This document shows, piece by piece, positions 23,283 through 34,571 of a stretch of 64,000 nt of DNA. Within the stretch, counting starts at the first letter, position 1. Each line of letters starts with the position of its first letter. The notes under the pieces were generated by a model. The model searched no databases. It saw only the letters and a program-made list of their open reading frames with translations, and had not been told where the DNA came from. Origin of the DNA: Strobilurus pachycystidiatus (Eukaryota > Basidiomycota > Agaricomycetes > Agaricales > Physalacriaceae); assembly GCA_019915135.1 (NCBI GenBank), contig JAHLMK010000004.1:124001-188000 (forward strand), in the 5' to 3' direction. Made by a program: the position numbers and the translations under genes.

Positions 23283-24221
23283 TTAGACCGCACTCGGGGG
23301 AAGTTTGAACATCCTCGACGACACTCTTCGCTTCTCTTCCTCCCTCTTGGCCTCCGCAGCCTTCAGCTTCTGGACCTGTTGATGCATCGCGTCATGCATG
23401 ATGATTGACCAGATCCACGGCTGAGTACTATCCGGCAGGGAATTGAAGTACTCCCATCCACCCACACCACCCCACCCGGTCCCATACTTGTCCATCAATC
23501 TCTCGATGCTCGTGACAACGCTGTTCACGTCTATGTATCCATACCCGCTCGCCGGGTTGGTGAGAACCGTCGCTGACACCCGGCTGGGGTCGATGCCCTG
23601 GTCGTATTCGATGATGTTTATGTACTGTTGTTCGGGGAAGAACGTGCCGAAGCCGGAGTAGAACTGGGCGTTGTAGAAGGAAATGTTGGAGCCGAGATTT
23701 GCTTCTAGTTCGATGTAGTCGAAACCGGACAGGTTTCCACCTTCCGTGAGCGCGCTGGCGACGGGGGCGAGGGTGAGGATGAACTCATCGCCAAAGTCGG
23801 CTTTGAGCGTGTTGATAAGGCGGGTGATGACCTCGGTGGAGACCCACTGCTCGACGTCGAGGTCCATACCGTCGAGGTTGTAGGTGCGGATGACATCGGC
23901 AAGGGGAGGGTAGTACGTGTCAAAGTATTCGTCCGTCAAGCAATCGTATGTCCCAGGCGCGGCACCGCCCAACATCCCGATGACCTTGGTACCATTACCC
24001 TGCATCATGGCGAGGTCAGGCCACATGGGGGCAAAATAGTCGACGCTGGGCATGAAGTCGTTGAGATGCACAATGTCTGGACCGACGTTTCCGAAGTTTA
24101 GGTGGAACGCGGCGAGGAGGAGATGCGTCACGTAGCCAATGAGAGGGAGGGGAGAGACGTAGACACCATTACGGTACTGCGTCTGGTAGTACATGACGAC
24201 TCGATTGGCGACTTCAACCAT
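23283..24221 (-). CDS. GH18 chitinase-like glycoside hydrolase
   Basis: A single open exon of 312 aa from the ATG at 24221. Residues 117-124 read DGMDLDVE, the D-x-x-D-x-D-x-E active-site signature of glycoside hydrolase family 18, with Glu124 as the acid/base. Upstream strands (VTHLLLAAFHLNF, KVIGMLGGA) fit the early strands of a GH18 TIM barrel, and WGGVGGWEYFNS fits the last strand with its conserved Trp. The enzyme would hydrolyse chitin or a related N-acetylglucosamine polymer. There is no signal peptide, so it may act inside the cell (wall turnover, autolysis) or be exported in another way. The last 30 residues are charged and helical. The Lys/Arg/Glu tail is unusual for a secreted enzyme. 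Confidence 0.85.
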   Translation of the reverse strand: MVEVANRVVMYYQTQYRNGVYVSPLPLIGYVTHLLLAAFHLNFGNVGPDIVHLNDFMPSVDYFAPMWPDLAMMQGNGTKVIGMLGGAAPGTYDCLTDEYFDTYYPPLADVIRTYNLDGMDLDVEQWVSTEVITRLINTLKADFGDEFILTLAPVASALTEGGNLSGFDYIELEANLGSNISFYNAQFYSGFGTFFPEQQYINIIEYDQGIDPSRVSATVLTNPASGYGYIDVNSVVTSIERLMDKYGTGWGGVGGWEYFNSLPDSTQPWIWSIIMHDAMHQQVQKLKAAEAKREEEKRRVSSRMFKLPPSAV

Positions 24222-24298
24222 GGCTCCAACGCGGACGGGGGAGGTGGTTCCAAGGGGGATGTGGGGAGAACCTTGGGCATGGCCGCGCGCTCAATGAC

Positions 24299-24308
24299 TT
24301 TATATATA
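24299..24308 (-). promoter_or_regulatory. TATA box of GH18 gene
   Basis: TATATATAAA on the minus strand about 78 bases before the ATG at 24221, in otherwise GC-rich DNA. Position and sequence fit a fungal TATA element. Confidence 0.55.
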
Positions 24309-26471
24309 GCATCAACGAGGATTTACCTTCAAACTTCCATCGATATTACAAGGCACCGAGAGTATATCACAGGTCGACGCGGCATCGGAGCACATGCTCG
24401 CCGCTGATTATCTGGCGCATTGAGCGGTACTCTGTATCAGCAGCCTTCGGGCAAAGACAGAGCCATGCGTCGCGTTTAAGGCTTCGATATACGCAAAGAA
24501 CGCCTCGACTGATGCCCCGTGATACGAAGGTCTTCTCCGAAATTACCGAGCACTTCGCGCGGAAGATACAAACATTATTCAATCGGTTGCCTGTACATGG
24601 AAGTGGTCAACATATAAGGAAAGCTCGGAGAAAAGAGCGCACTGATCGTAGGCCGCCAATGACAGGATTAATGAAAGGGCGCGAGTAGGAATCACGTCGC
24701 AGAAGGTTCGGACACATGGTGCCAAGAAACTTCTAGATACATGGCTGTATTTCCGATGGGAAGTCAAGGACGGGGTCAAGATCGTGCTTTGCCTGAATCC
24801 TGATGGATCACAGTGGTGGTGGCCTCAGGCCTGGTGGGGGGGAAGTCGGAAAAGTTGCCATCAAAGTGTGACTCCCTCGCATCGCGTGACAGGGACCATC
24901 AAATCTTGATCAGTTCAATCAGAGGCTAGAGCTCGGCCAAGCCAACCTGCTCCCAACCACCGGATTCATGTTCCATCGGCGTTACATGCAGGGACGATGC
25001 CATGCTTTCTTCCTTCCATTGGGGACGCCTGTTTACGGCGGGCTACTCATGTAATTCGATGGCGATTGTTCTTGACAATCATATCATCGAATGTTACTTT
25101 TTACAGACAGTCATAATGGATGAGTTCCTTCCGCTCGTGCTTGTCTATGGAGTATCCATGTACCCAAGGAATACATCGTGTGTCTCCCCTAAGCTTGCCG
25201 CGCATTCTTCCTTGGTCTTGCTACAATGGTGCGCCTTCTTCTCTCCTTGCATGACGTGGACTAGGACCATAATCTCATCCGATGAACATCTGTGACTTGG
25301 CATACTGCATGGAAGCCCACCAATACCAACCACCTCGTAAGCTTCTGTTCCTCACTTCCCCCCTAGATGCCACCACGGGGTGCCACGCGCTTTATGATCG
25401 CTTTCTTGACCTCCTGCTCTCCGGGTCATCAAAAGTGATAGAACACAACTTGAATGAAGAGCTTTGCGCAAGGCAGAATGAATTCGTGGTCGCGTATGTA
25501 GGAATTCAAGGTTCGTCCCCGTTGGGGCAAAACAATCTTGAGGGCCACTTCTCCCACATCAAATGACTGTCCTGAATCTCAGTGCTCACCGCACCGTCAT
25601 TCCTCGGTTATACGAGTATGTTGGTTGACCGTACCTTCTCCTTCGTGGTGCAGCATGTCCGCTACAGTACTGCGACACAACTCCAAGTCGTACACAGCGA
25701 ACGTCGCGTCGTCGCGCCTCAATTGAACCAATTCCACAACTCCACCGATACGCGTGCCGAGCCTTTTTGACCAATGGATATGTATCAGTCAAAGGTACTC
25801 AATCTCGTTTGGTGTAGTTCAGGTATAAGTCTCGCCACCCTCATGCTTCCGTTTCTATACGAATTTACCCTCAGTACAAGTCTTTAATAAGATTATATAT
25901 GGAGTTGATGAATTCTACAGTGAGATATGATATATGACAACGTACAGTAAACCGTGCATTGAGAGGATCACATTCATACACAGGAGCTACCCTCCACCGT
26001 AGAGCCACGTTTTCTGTATGCACGAGAGAGATGGCGCAGACTCAGCCCAACTTCGTGCAAAAGTCTACTCTACAACATCCATCCGAAGACCAATCCAGAG
26101 CGTCGATTGTAATAGAGACTCTCCAGACAGCGCTCCTTGCAGCGCTCAAGTGTAGACACACGAAGGGCTATGATGGGAGGTCGACGGACATGGAAGAACA
26201 ACGGTTAAATCTCGTTGTCAAAGGAGGCAGGTGCCGAACTCCAAAACTTCCGGCTTGTTGATTTGATCCCCGGTCCGAGTCTGGCTCCCCAGTTCCACTT
26301 TCGATCCACGACATCCACGACTGATTCAGACGCCAACGGGCTCTCCACGACTTCCCACTGCTTCGCACATTTACTGGGGCGACCTGGTCGTTGGACTCGT
26401 ACCGACAAAATCTCGTTTTCGTTGCCCCGATCTCTGCTACCCATCGTCGTTGCTGCGGCTGGCTACTAGAG
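24309..26471. other. Long gene-poor stretch
   Basis: About 2.1 kb without a gene that I can support. Short frames at 25282-25566 and 25586-25792 have no domain or splice partners. The last 300 bases before 26472 are the promoter and leader of the mannosyltransferase. No repeats or TIRs were noticed here. Confidence 0.4.
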
Positions 26472-28005
26472 ATGCATACCGGGGCGCGGTACCTGCTTCT
26501 CGTCCTGGGGGTCGTGGTGAGTCCTCTATGCTGCATTTGACGCACCCTCCATTTCGGCACCGTCTCCTGTGCCCAGCCTGCGTTCCACAATTGCCAATGC
26601 TTCATCTCTCCACATCATACCATTGCTGCACAGCCTCTTACTGACGCTTGTCTCACCAACCCAGATCAGCTTACATTACGCCCTCACCCTAATTCACGAG
26701 CCCTACGGTCGCGCTACATCATGGAAGAAGATCTTTGGAGACAGCGACAACATTGCCGCAAGTGTACCCTTGGAATATTACGACCCCTACCACCCGCCAG
26801 TGGAAGCGAACATCACGCGGGCGAACGCCGCTTTTGTAATTCTAGCCCGGAACAGCGACGTGGATAGTACAGTACGGAGTATACGGGAGGTGGAGGAACG
26901 GTTTAACAGGAAATACAACTACCCCTACGTTCTGCTGAACGAAGTCCCTTTTTCGGATCACTTCAAAGAGTGCGCATTCTCTAAATTCTTCCTGGACGTC
27001 CCCTCATGTTCTGTGTAGACGTGTTTCCGTCCTCAGTGGTGCCAAAATGGAATTTGGCGTCATTCCGCATGAGCACTGGTTTCAACCAGACTCCATTGAT
27101 GAGGAAAAAGCCAGTGCCGCGCGAGACAAGATGGTGAAGGAGAACATCATATACGGCGGTGCGTCCCAGTCTTATTCTGGCCCGAAAGTTTCCTCACTTC
27201 TCAGACAGGTAGCGTCTCGTACCGAAACATGTGCCGCTTCAACTCTGGATTTTTCTTCAAACATGAACTCCTCCTACCCTATCGTTGGTATTGGAGGATA
27301 GAGTGCGCCCTCCCTTTTTGCTTGCGTCATTTTCATTGAACGGTCTTATAGACCCGACGTCCATTTTCACTGCGATGTCAACTTTGATCCTTTCCGCTTC
27401 ATGGAGGACAACAACAAGATTTACGGCTTCACCATAGCCATGTACGAATTCGAAAAAACCATACCGACACTATGGGGCCACGTCAAGGACTTCATCAGTG
27501 CGAACCCCCAGTATGTCGTTGACGGCAACGCCATGGGTTGGATGAGCGACAACAACGGCGCCTCGTACAACCTCTGCCACTTCTGGAGCAACTTTGAGAT
27601 TGCGGACATGGACTTCTGGAGGGGGGAGGCATATCAAGCGTTCTTTGACTATCTCGAGAAGCAAGGTACGTCAAACAAATTCACCGGATGGACCTTGGGC
27701 TGACGAGGAAGCTCAGGCGGATTTTACTACGAACGCTGGGGAGATGCGCCGGTACATTCCATAGCGGCGTCGCTGTTCGCAAAGAAGGAGCAGATTCACT
27801 TCTTCAGCGAAATCGGGTATGAACATAACCCGTACACGCATTGTCCCAAAGACGAAGCGGTGTGGAAGGCCGGACGGTGTTCGTGCGATCGCGCGAGAAG
27901 TTTTGGTTCGTGCCATACCCTCCTTCTTAGCACACGGTCTTGACTAACCGCCGTGTAGACTATGACGGCTACTCCTGCATGCGGCAGTGGGAGCGCATGC
28001 TCTAA
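26472..28005 (+). CDS. KRE2/KTR-family alpha-1,2-mannosyltransferase (GT15)
   Basis: Seven exons (26472-26516, 26665-26969, 27019-27158, 27209-27302, 27352-27665, 27717-27905, 27959-28005) join in phase to 377 aa. Exon 1 plus the start of exon 2 (YLLLVLGVVISLHYALTLI) form a short N-terminal membrane anchor, as in type II Golgi enzymes. Family hallmarks follow: RANAAFVILARNSD, RFNRKYNYPYVLLNEVPF, FGVIPHEHWFQPD, the EPDVHFHCDV acid cluster, YNLCHFWSNFEIADMDFWR with the Glu proposed as catalytic, and GGFYYERWGDAPVHSIAASL. It would add alpha-1,2-mannose from GDP-mannose to O- or N-linked glycans or cell-wall mannoproteins in the Golgi. All introns are GT-AG. The length is near that of the core family domain. 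Confidence 0.9.
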
Positions 28006-28316
28006 ATTGACGATGATTTTTTTCGTCGACTCGGAGGCGTACTCCAGATCTACCTGCGCGAGAAGTTTCGTAGAGGATGCAGGACACCCATGCCACCAAC
28101 TTGATGTGATAACTTATTGACCACAGTGTATAATACTAAACGTACTAACTTAGAGATTGTCCATCGATATGCGTGGTCTAAGTATTATGTATGTTACGTA
28201 TGATGTTGGAACGAAAGCTTGAGTACCTGTTCAGTCAGACCAGCAAAGACCGCCGCAAACGCAACAGCTGTATTACGTGCCTCCTAGCATGACGTTGTTA
28301 GTGCCTCAATCTGCAA
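28006..28316. other. Intergenic before tRNA
   Basis: AT-rich 3' flank of the mannosyltransferase gene and 5' flank of the tRNA gene. Nothing else seen. Confidence 0.5.
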
Positions 28317-28399
28317 GTCGGTATCGATTAGGGGTTAAATCACTTCGTTGTGGAAGATTGAACTCCGAAGAGCCACAGGTTCGATTCCTGTTACCGACA
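28317..28399 (+). tRNA. tRNA-His (GTG) with 11-nt intron
   Basis: The 7-bp acceptor stem GTCGGTA/TACCGAC pairs perfectly. The D stem is GATT/AATC with GG in the loop. The anticodon stem is CTTCG/CGAAG, and the T arm is ACAGG-TTCGATT-CCTGT with a standard box B (GGTTCGATTCC). The anticodon loop is 18 nt long (28348-28365) and begins TTGTGG, giving anticodon GTG at 28350-28352 and an intron of about 11 nt (near 28354-28364) at the usual site after position 37. The variable loop has 4 nt. The anticodon loop sequence TTGTGG is that of tRNA-His in other eukaryotes. Confidence 0.8.
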
Positions 28400-28405
28400 G
28401 TCAAA

Positions 28406-28410
28406 TTTTT
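28406..28410 (+). terminator. RNA polymerase III terminator
   Basis: A run of five T residues seven bases after the tRNA 3' end, the normal Pol III stop. Confidence 0.7.
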
Positions 28411-28842
28411 GAGAATCGTGTATTTTTTTATCATTGTCTAGTCGCTTTGCGTTGTAGCTTGTGGGACCAGTCCAGGTCACCAGGCCCCAGGGACCTGGTC
28501 ACCTGGGGCATTTCATTGTTTGAACTTTGGACTTCACAACTTGACTTGTATTATCAGAACAACACTGATTGGCATCAATTGACAGTGCCAGCGAGCCCCG
28601 CAGCCTGGCTCAACAGAGTCGACACGTAAATCTCGCGCCACAAATATTGGATTGCATCTCCAAGTTAAGTCCGTGATTAGACCACGTCTCATGATATGAT
28701 AGGCATTCTTGTCCTTCGAATCCCATTTGAACAACAATGCCGAGGTTTTTACGTCGAACCCGCCCTCGAGGCTTAGCAGTGGCGTCACGAAGTCCGCCGT
28801 AACAGCCTATTGGGCGTCTCTGCATACACCAACTAGACGCCC
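28411..28842. other. Intergenic
   Basis: No feature beyond the likely promoter of the gene at 28843. A palindromic ACCAGG...CCTGG cluster is present near 28475-28505, possibly a small hairpin. Confidence 0.4.
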
Positions 28843-30106
28843 ATGTCTGCACCAGCTACTGTGACTGTCTCCCCATGCAGGCCCATTCTGCTATACATTC
28901 CCGATCTTCCTAGACAGATTGAAGAAGAAAACCTGCGACGGTGGTACGGCCCGCTCACCTCCGTCAAGGTTTACAATCACGGAAGTCAACGATATGCTCA
29001 ACTTACAATGCCCACTCGTGCGATGGGTACGCATCCTCGGCGCACAATTCCTTGGACTGATTCGATTGACAGACAGCGGAAAAAGAACTCAAACAGTCTC
29101 CTCTTCGTGTGACGAATACCGGATGTCCTGGTGGTTCTCTCTGGCTGTACCTGTCTACGAAACCGAATAGTCTTTCGACATCTCTCTCGGTATGTCATGG
29201 TTGAACGAAGAGCATGGCCATTGGCTGATTCGCCCGGGTCTGGAGGATATCAGCTATCTCTGTGACCCACCCATCCGGATGCGTCCCGAGCATCGCTACT
29301 ACCTGGAAAGCGATAACGAAGAGCTTCGCCTCGAAGTTGCCAGACTGAAGTCAACTCTGGCGACGACATCGTCCAATTTGGAGCTCTGCAGATTGGAGTT
29401 GGTGCACCGGCAGGACGAGATCCGCGGTCTTGAGACCGATCTCATCGTCACCGAACGGCAACACACCAGAGAAATGGAACAGATGAACGACCAAGCGGCA
29501 GCTCAGGACGTCGAGTTGGAGAATCAGCGGACTGAAATCAAGGGCCTTCGTGAGGAAATTAGAAACAAGGACCAAGAGCTCGCGGTCGCTTTGAAGTCGC
29601 TCGACGAGATAGTAGTCACGCAGAATTCTGAGTTGGATAGTCTGAGGGAAGAGAAATCGTGGAGAGACGCGTCCCACAGAGAAGAGAAACTCCTCCACCA
29701 CAACGATATAGCCAAATGGGGTTCAACATCCTCAGCGTGGACACGCGATACAGCCGTAGACCGCGCCCTCTTCGTCCTGGACGAGTTCTCCACCAAAGTC
29801 TTTTCAAAGTCGCGCCCCTTGACATTCTCTGCGATCCCCTGGCCTGTTCTGGGTGATATCCAAAGGCTGTCTCCAGCGGATATGACCTGGAGCGAAGTCG
29901 ATGACTTCTTCCGTCACGCGAAAAGGAGGATGCAGAGGGAACAGTACAGGGAGATGGGCCATAGAATGCGTAGAGTGTTTCATCCCGATGCATGGACAGC
30001 AAAGAATTTGATCAAGACCGTATACGACGAAGAAGAAGGGCGATTGGTGGAAGAGGCCGGCGCCCGAGTATCACAGGCAGTCAACACGAATATGGCGGAG
30101 ATCTGA
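28843..30106 (+). CDS. RRM-like / coiled-coil protein with C-terminal HPD segment
   Basis: Predicted exons 28843-29026, 29077-29189 and 29246-30106 give 385 aa. The first 80-90 residues look like an RNA recognition motif: ILLYIPDL as RNP2, QRYAQLTM as RNP1, and a closing LWLYLSTKP strand after the first splice. The third exon is a long coiled coil (roughly residues 120-240, heptads such as LRLEVARLKSTL and IKGLREEIRNKDQEL). It ends in a segment like the J-domain core of mushroom proteins, HRMRRVFHPDAWTAKNL, with an HPD triad. The second intron has a weak CTGGAG acceptor, so the junction between RRM and coil could differ; MSWLNEEHGH at 29192 is an alternative local start. It might bind RNA and recruit Hsp70, but that is inference. 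Confidence 0.6.
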
Positions 30107-30236
30107 TGCATTGATAGTACTAGGGACATTGACTCTCGGTGGGAACGTGGTATTGCAAGTTTCGTCCGTATGCGTTTCTGTAGCTAAGAAGCAGAGGAAC
30201 CGGTGACTCCAAACAAAGGAAATTGTATGAGTAGTA

Positions 30237-32977
30237 TCAAATCAAGATGTCCTCGTCCTTTGTGCTTTCTTTGACGCCTTCACCCTTTATACCACCTGTC
30301 ACCCCGCCGCCGGCGTCCATACTCATGGCCGCTGCCTCGATCACAGCCTTCGCTGAATAGATCTCTGGACGATCTTGCTTGGCAGGAACCTGGGCGGAAC
30401 TATCTTCCGTCGGCGTAGTACTCGCCGTCAATATACACTCCGTCGATGGAGGCTCCTCCTTTGGTGAAGCCGGATACAGATCCTTCAACGAAAACTGCAG
30501 TAAACCATCGACCGGCACCGACGGGTACGTGTCTTCTCCTCCTGCTAACCCTGGCTTGTAATGTTTCTCGATGTCGGTCTCGATACCATGCCTGCGATCC
30601 TATAAGCACGTCAGAAAACACAAGGTGACTGAAGCTCACTTATTAAGAAGATGTCGTTCCCGCTCCTCTTTCCTATCGTGGGTAACATTGCAGTGGATAC
30701 ACGCAAGCCGCGGACCTGGATAATAATACGTGCTATTCCTGTTCACTGTACTTTTCCACCGTTCCGATCTCAGCTTCTGGGCATAGAGAAGATGCTCGGG
30801 AACAGTCACACGTATCAGGGATGCGGTATGATACGACGTATGTTTCTAGAATCAAGATCAGTCGTAGTACATATGAGCTACCGACACGAACAAGAAACTG
30901 ACAAGTGCGATGCGCCAAGGCATGAAAGAAACCTGCTTTCCTGGGCCGTAAACATGTTGATCGTCATAACAATCCCCGCAACTGAATAGAGCATCGCAGG
31001 AGTCCATATCTGCGCTGGTCGCGGTGTTGGCATCGAGGTCGCACAACGACATAAGCTTCTCGATTTTTTCTCGGTCTGACTGAGGCGCAAGGACGATACA
31101 AGCCCAGGGTTTTTCCTGTCCAAGACAGCTGTGGGTTGTGAGCTCCGGATAAAGGAGAGCACCCTTGCGGCAGATCGCGCAATCGAACGCGCTCCTCATC
31201 AAGTTGAGATCTTTGCATTGTCCACCTGCGACCAGGAGGGCTTGTAAGCGAGTCTCGAGCTCTTCCCGCCATTTTGAGCATAACTCCGGAATCGTTTCCA
31301 GAGCGCCAGCGAAGTCCTCCTCGGTAACGTCATCAAGCAGGGGCGTATTCTTGATAATATCAGAGAATAGCTCAAAGGTAGGAAAAACGCCGACGCGCGG
31401 GATGGGTGGAACCTCTGGCAGGGCGGCGAGAATGGGAGCACAAAGATCCTTCAACATCTGTGTTCTTCGTTGAACAGCTGTTCGTATTTTCTCGGCGTTA
31501 ATCCTCTGTCGAGCATCTTCCATGGCGTCTGTCAGCCCTTCTTGAATGTTGAGCCAGACTGTAGAGCCTTCATTAGTACACGGCGGTGCGACGGAGGTTA
31601 TACGGACTACGCTCAGTGAGAGCTTTTGGTTGATTAACGCTCTTGTGCGCACGAAGCATGTGTAAAGTGGTCATATCCTTGAGCTCCTTTTGCCATCCGT
31701 CTTGTTCAAGTCGTTCTGTGATGCTGTTCGCTAGATGAGTACAGGAAGTGGGCAGGAGACTGAATGATGTTACCTTTTGAAACGCTGTTGACGCAGGTCG
31801 GAAAGCTCTGAGGATCTCTCTTCCTTTCTATTGAGCACCCATGTAGCGTAAACAACACATTCCTGATCTCTTATGTTAGGTTTCGCCCAAAGGGAAGGCT
31901 GGGTACGGTACCTCTTTCCGCTTGTGATAATCATCACGCTTGTTTTTGAACCACTCTGTAAAGTCCGTGACGGCAGTGATTTCCTGAGCAAGCGCACGAA
32001 ACGAAGAAAGGTGATAGTAAGATGTCCCATGGCCTTGATCGTCGTTAGTCAAAACACCCTCATGTGTGCATCGAGGTACTTACGACGGTAGACGTAACGC
32101 CCTGCCTTCGACGAAAGGGTGTAACTCGGTGTGATAGTCATCAGGAAGCTACATCTCAAAGGACAGAGTTCCATGAGCTCTTGAACGTTGCCGGTCATGC
32201 TCGGGAAAAATTAGAAATGAACGGGGTAAATTGCAAGTGGCCCTTACATGGTACCGCCTTCCAAGCAATATTTGCAGAGGCGCAGTCGGACTGCCCATTG
32301 GACATGCATGCTACCCGATTTTCCGCAAGACTTCAAAAAAATCAGTTGTAACCTTGGACGAAGTTTATGTGCATACATGGCAGTGCGTATCGAACAACAG
32401 ATTCGCGTATTGGACCTCATTGAGATCATCAAGCATATGAGGAAGGCCATCCATTCCGAGTCGTGCTCTTTCCCAGACAAACGCTGTCGACTTGCTCATG
32501 AGGAGTTGACGAAGATCCTTCGTCGTGCGACTCATGCGGAGAAGATCGAGAGGCTCTAAGTACGAGAAGATCTGGAAAGATCCCTCAGTGGGAACAAAAT
32601 CCAGATACTAAGATACATACCTCAAAGAGTACATCGAGAGGAGTATCGTTCATCTTCTGCAGTATACCACGACTTCCCCGTCGCCTAGGCAGCGGGTCAT
32701 CACCGCCCGCCGTGGTAGTGCCTCGGGCGACCGGTGCCGTGCGCGACTTTGGCTTGGAGCGGATTCGCGATGGTCGGATAACCTCTTCCTCGCTGACAGC
32801 GTAATCTTCTTCGTCATTGGCTTCGAAAGGAGTGCCTTCGTCGGATTCTGACGAAGCAGAAACATGGGTCTTTGTTATGGTCGGCGCCTTCGATTTCGTG
32901 GATTTGGAATGTGATGCAGCAGTTTCAGAGCTTGGACTTGGTGCGGCAGCCCGTCTCTTTGAGCGACGGAGCGTCAT
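30237..32977 (-). CDS. F-box protein, ten exons
   Basis: Exons 32621-32977, 32377-32571, 32255-32330, 32084-32179, 31912-32033, 31774-31862, 31611-31723, 30903-31567, 30640-30845 and 30237-30591 join in phase to 757 aa. The N-terminus is disordered and basic (TLRRSKRRAAAPSPS). An F-box spans the first splice: NDTPLDVLFE then IFSYLEPLDLLRMSRTTKDL. Next comes a segment typical of a large Agaricomycete F-box family, FVWERARLGMDGLP and CGKSGSMHVQWAVRLRLCKYC with paired cysteines. WFKNKRDDYHKRKE and SITERLEQDGWQKEL mark the conserved helical middle. The C-terminal part has a second cysteine pair, LACIHCNVTHDRKEERERH. It is likely an SCF ligase adaptor; substrate unknown. Two acceptors were chosen over nearer AGs because only they keep phase. 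Confidence 0.75.
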
Positions 32978-33687
32978 TATATTGGAGGGTGATGGTGGTA
33001 CAAAGGCAAAACGTCGTTGACCGCATTTCGTAGCCAAAAGCACCGCGGTCAGGTGATCGCCTCCGTGGAGTCATTGAAATTGAAATTTCTCAGCCCCCTG
33101 GGTCTAAACCGTCAAGAATATCTCTATAACCGTCATGCTAACCGCTGACGCCCATGTCGATTTGACCAATGACAGCGCGATGCTGAAGAGTGCACCGTGG
33201 ACCACCCAGCACTCTTCCCAAGCGACGAGGCGTACTTAGCCGAGAGAATCAAAGAGGCTCCGCCGGTTGATCTCCTGCTTGCTCATAGCTTCTTGACAGA
33301 AGTTGTCACCAGCATACGGAAATTCAAAGTGTTCATCGCTTTCCTCGCTGCACGCAGTGACGACAAGCTGTCACAAGCACTGGAATTCTCCGTAAGGATC
33401 GATTGGAGAGGTCAGTCTTGATTGTTCTGATATGGCCGGTTTCAACGCTGACCGACAGAATTGTGCTCTGCAGCGATCTAGGCAGCTAAGCTTCACGCCA
33501 CGCCACCCACCAGTATCTATGCGTCATAGTACTTACGTTTATTACATGCGGCGTAAACGCGTTCAATTCCAACACAGGGTCGTGGACCTGTCTTGCCCTT
33601 CGCTCGTCACCATTGACACAAGCATACCGCCTTCAGCCAGGTAAGTCAGATTGCCTTTCGAACATAGCCCACTGATACCTTGAGCAG
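32978..33687. other. Divergent intergenic region
   Basis: About 700 bases between two divergent F-box genes. A short frame at 33197-33421 has no ATG start or domain. Presumably holds both promoters; no TATA box stands out. Confidence 0.4.
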
Positions 33688-34231
33688 ATGTTGACTGTGC
33701 GTATACCTGCGCCCGAACCTTCCCCTTGTGCGATATCGTCGCGTGTTCGCGCCAACTACGTTCTCGATGAGACCGAACTATCCCTTGTGAAGCGTTCATT
33801 TGAACTGGAACAGCTCCGCCTGGCTCAATTGCAGGTCCATACAGTCCCGACTCACGAAACGGAAGCTCTCATTGTCCAGGAGCAGGAGCTCAATCGTTCT
33901 CTTCGCACCCATATTACCCTCCTATGCGCCAGTCCGATACGGCGTGTTCCCAACGAGGTTTTGGCATTGATCTTCGTGGCATATCGTGATGGCGTCTTGG
34001 CAGATGGTCTTGCCTCGCCTTATCACCCCAGGAACTTATTTCTTCGGATCAAGAATGCTCCCTTCCTTCCATCCCATGTCTGCAGGCGCTGGCGCCTCAC
34101 CGCGCTCTCGGAGCCTCGTCTTTGGACGACCGTTCCTATCTTCTTCCCACGTTTTTCCTCACCCTGTGATCCTCCTCCCAGCCTTCACAACAATGAGAAT
34201 CGTGTGTATGGCGGCTTCATGCATGGGTTCC
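33688..34231 (+). pseudogene. F-box gene, 5' part, cut by a transposon
   Basis: From the ATG at 33688 the frame encodes a leading helix (ELSLVKRSFELEQLRLAQLQ), then a classic mushroom F-box, ASPIRRVPNEVLALIFVAY, followed by FLPSHVCRRWRLTALSEPRLWTTV. The frame runs without break to the CC at 34230-34231, where the Plavaka-type element begins. The matching 3' part starts at 40378. The two parts join in frame (544 + 1,166 nt = 570 codons with stop, 569 aa), so the gene was intact before the insertion. As it stands, the product would be a truncated F-box protein of about 180 residues plus a transposon-encoded tail. Confidence 0.8.
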
Positions 34232-34244
34232 CATCAGGAAAAAA
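34232..34244 (+). repeat. Left terminal inverted repeat of Plavaka element
   Basis: CATCAGGAAAAAA. Beyond the 13 perfect bases the two ends stay partly alike (GTCC and CAGGA-like strings). Confidence 0.75.
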
Positions 34245-34271
34245 TCGCCTTCGTCCTGGACAATCAGGACC

Positions 34272-34415
34272 GGTCTGTACCTTATGTACCCTGGTACCAA
34301 GGTCCCCCTTACAGACTGACATGTACCTCCAGCTCAGAATCCAGTACCAGTCAGTACCCGTACTGTACCCTCTGTATCACCCTGCAATGATTACTGTACC
34401 ACTACTGTAGCGGTA
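34272..34415. repeat. Left subterminal GTAC motif array
   Basis: Within about 145 bases there are at least nine copies of a YNGTAC motif (CTGTACC, ATGTACC, CAGTACC, CGGTACT and similar). The inward-read right end carries the same kinds of motif. Clusters like this are the usual transposase binding sites near CACTA-type ends. Confidence 0.6.
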
Positions 34416-34571
34416 CTGTAACACTACTATACTGCCTCATATACCTCATATCAAACCAGCAGCCATATTAAACGCTGATGGAGCCATATAAATGAGACAA
34501 CGGATTCACATTGATGGAAGCGAGCACAGATGCCTATTGGTATACTATCGTGCATCAGACGTCTCGACGCC

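Noticed and set aside
26168..26605. 145-codon minus-strand frame before the mannosyltransferase
   Set aside because: It overlaps the promoter, exon 1 and intron 1 of a well-supported gene, and the peptide shows no domain pattern.
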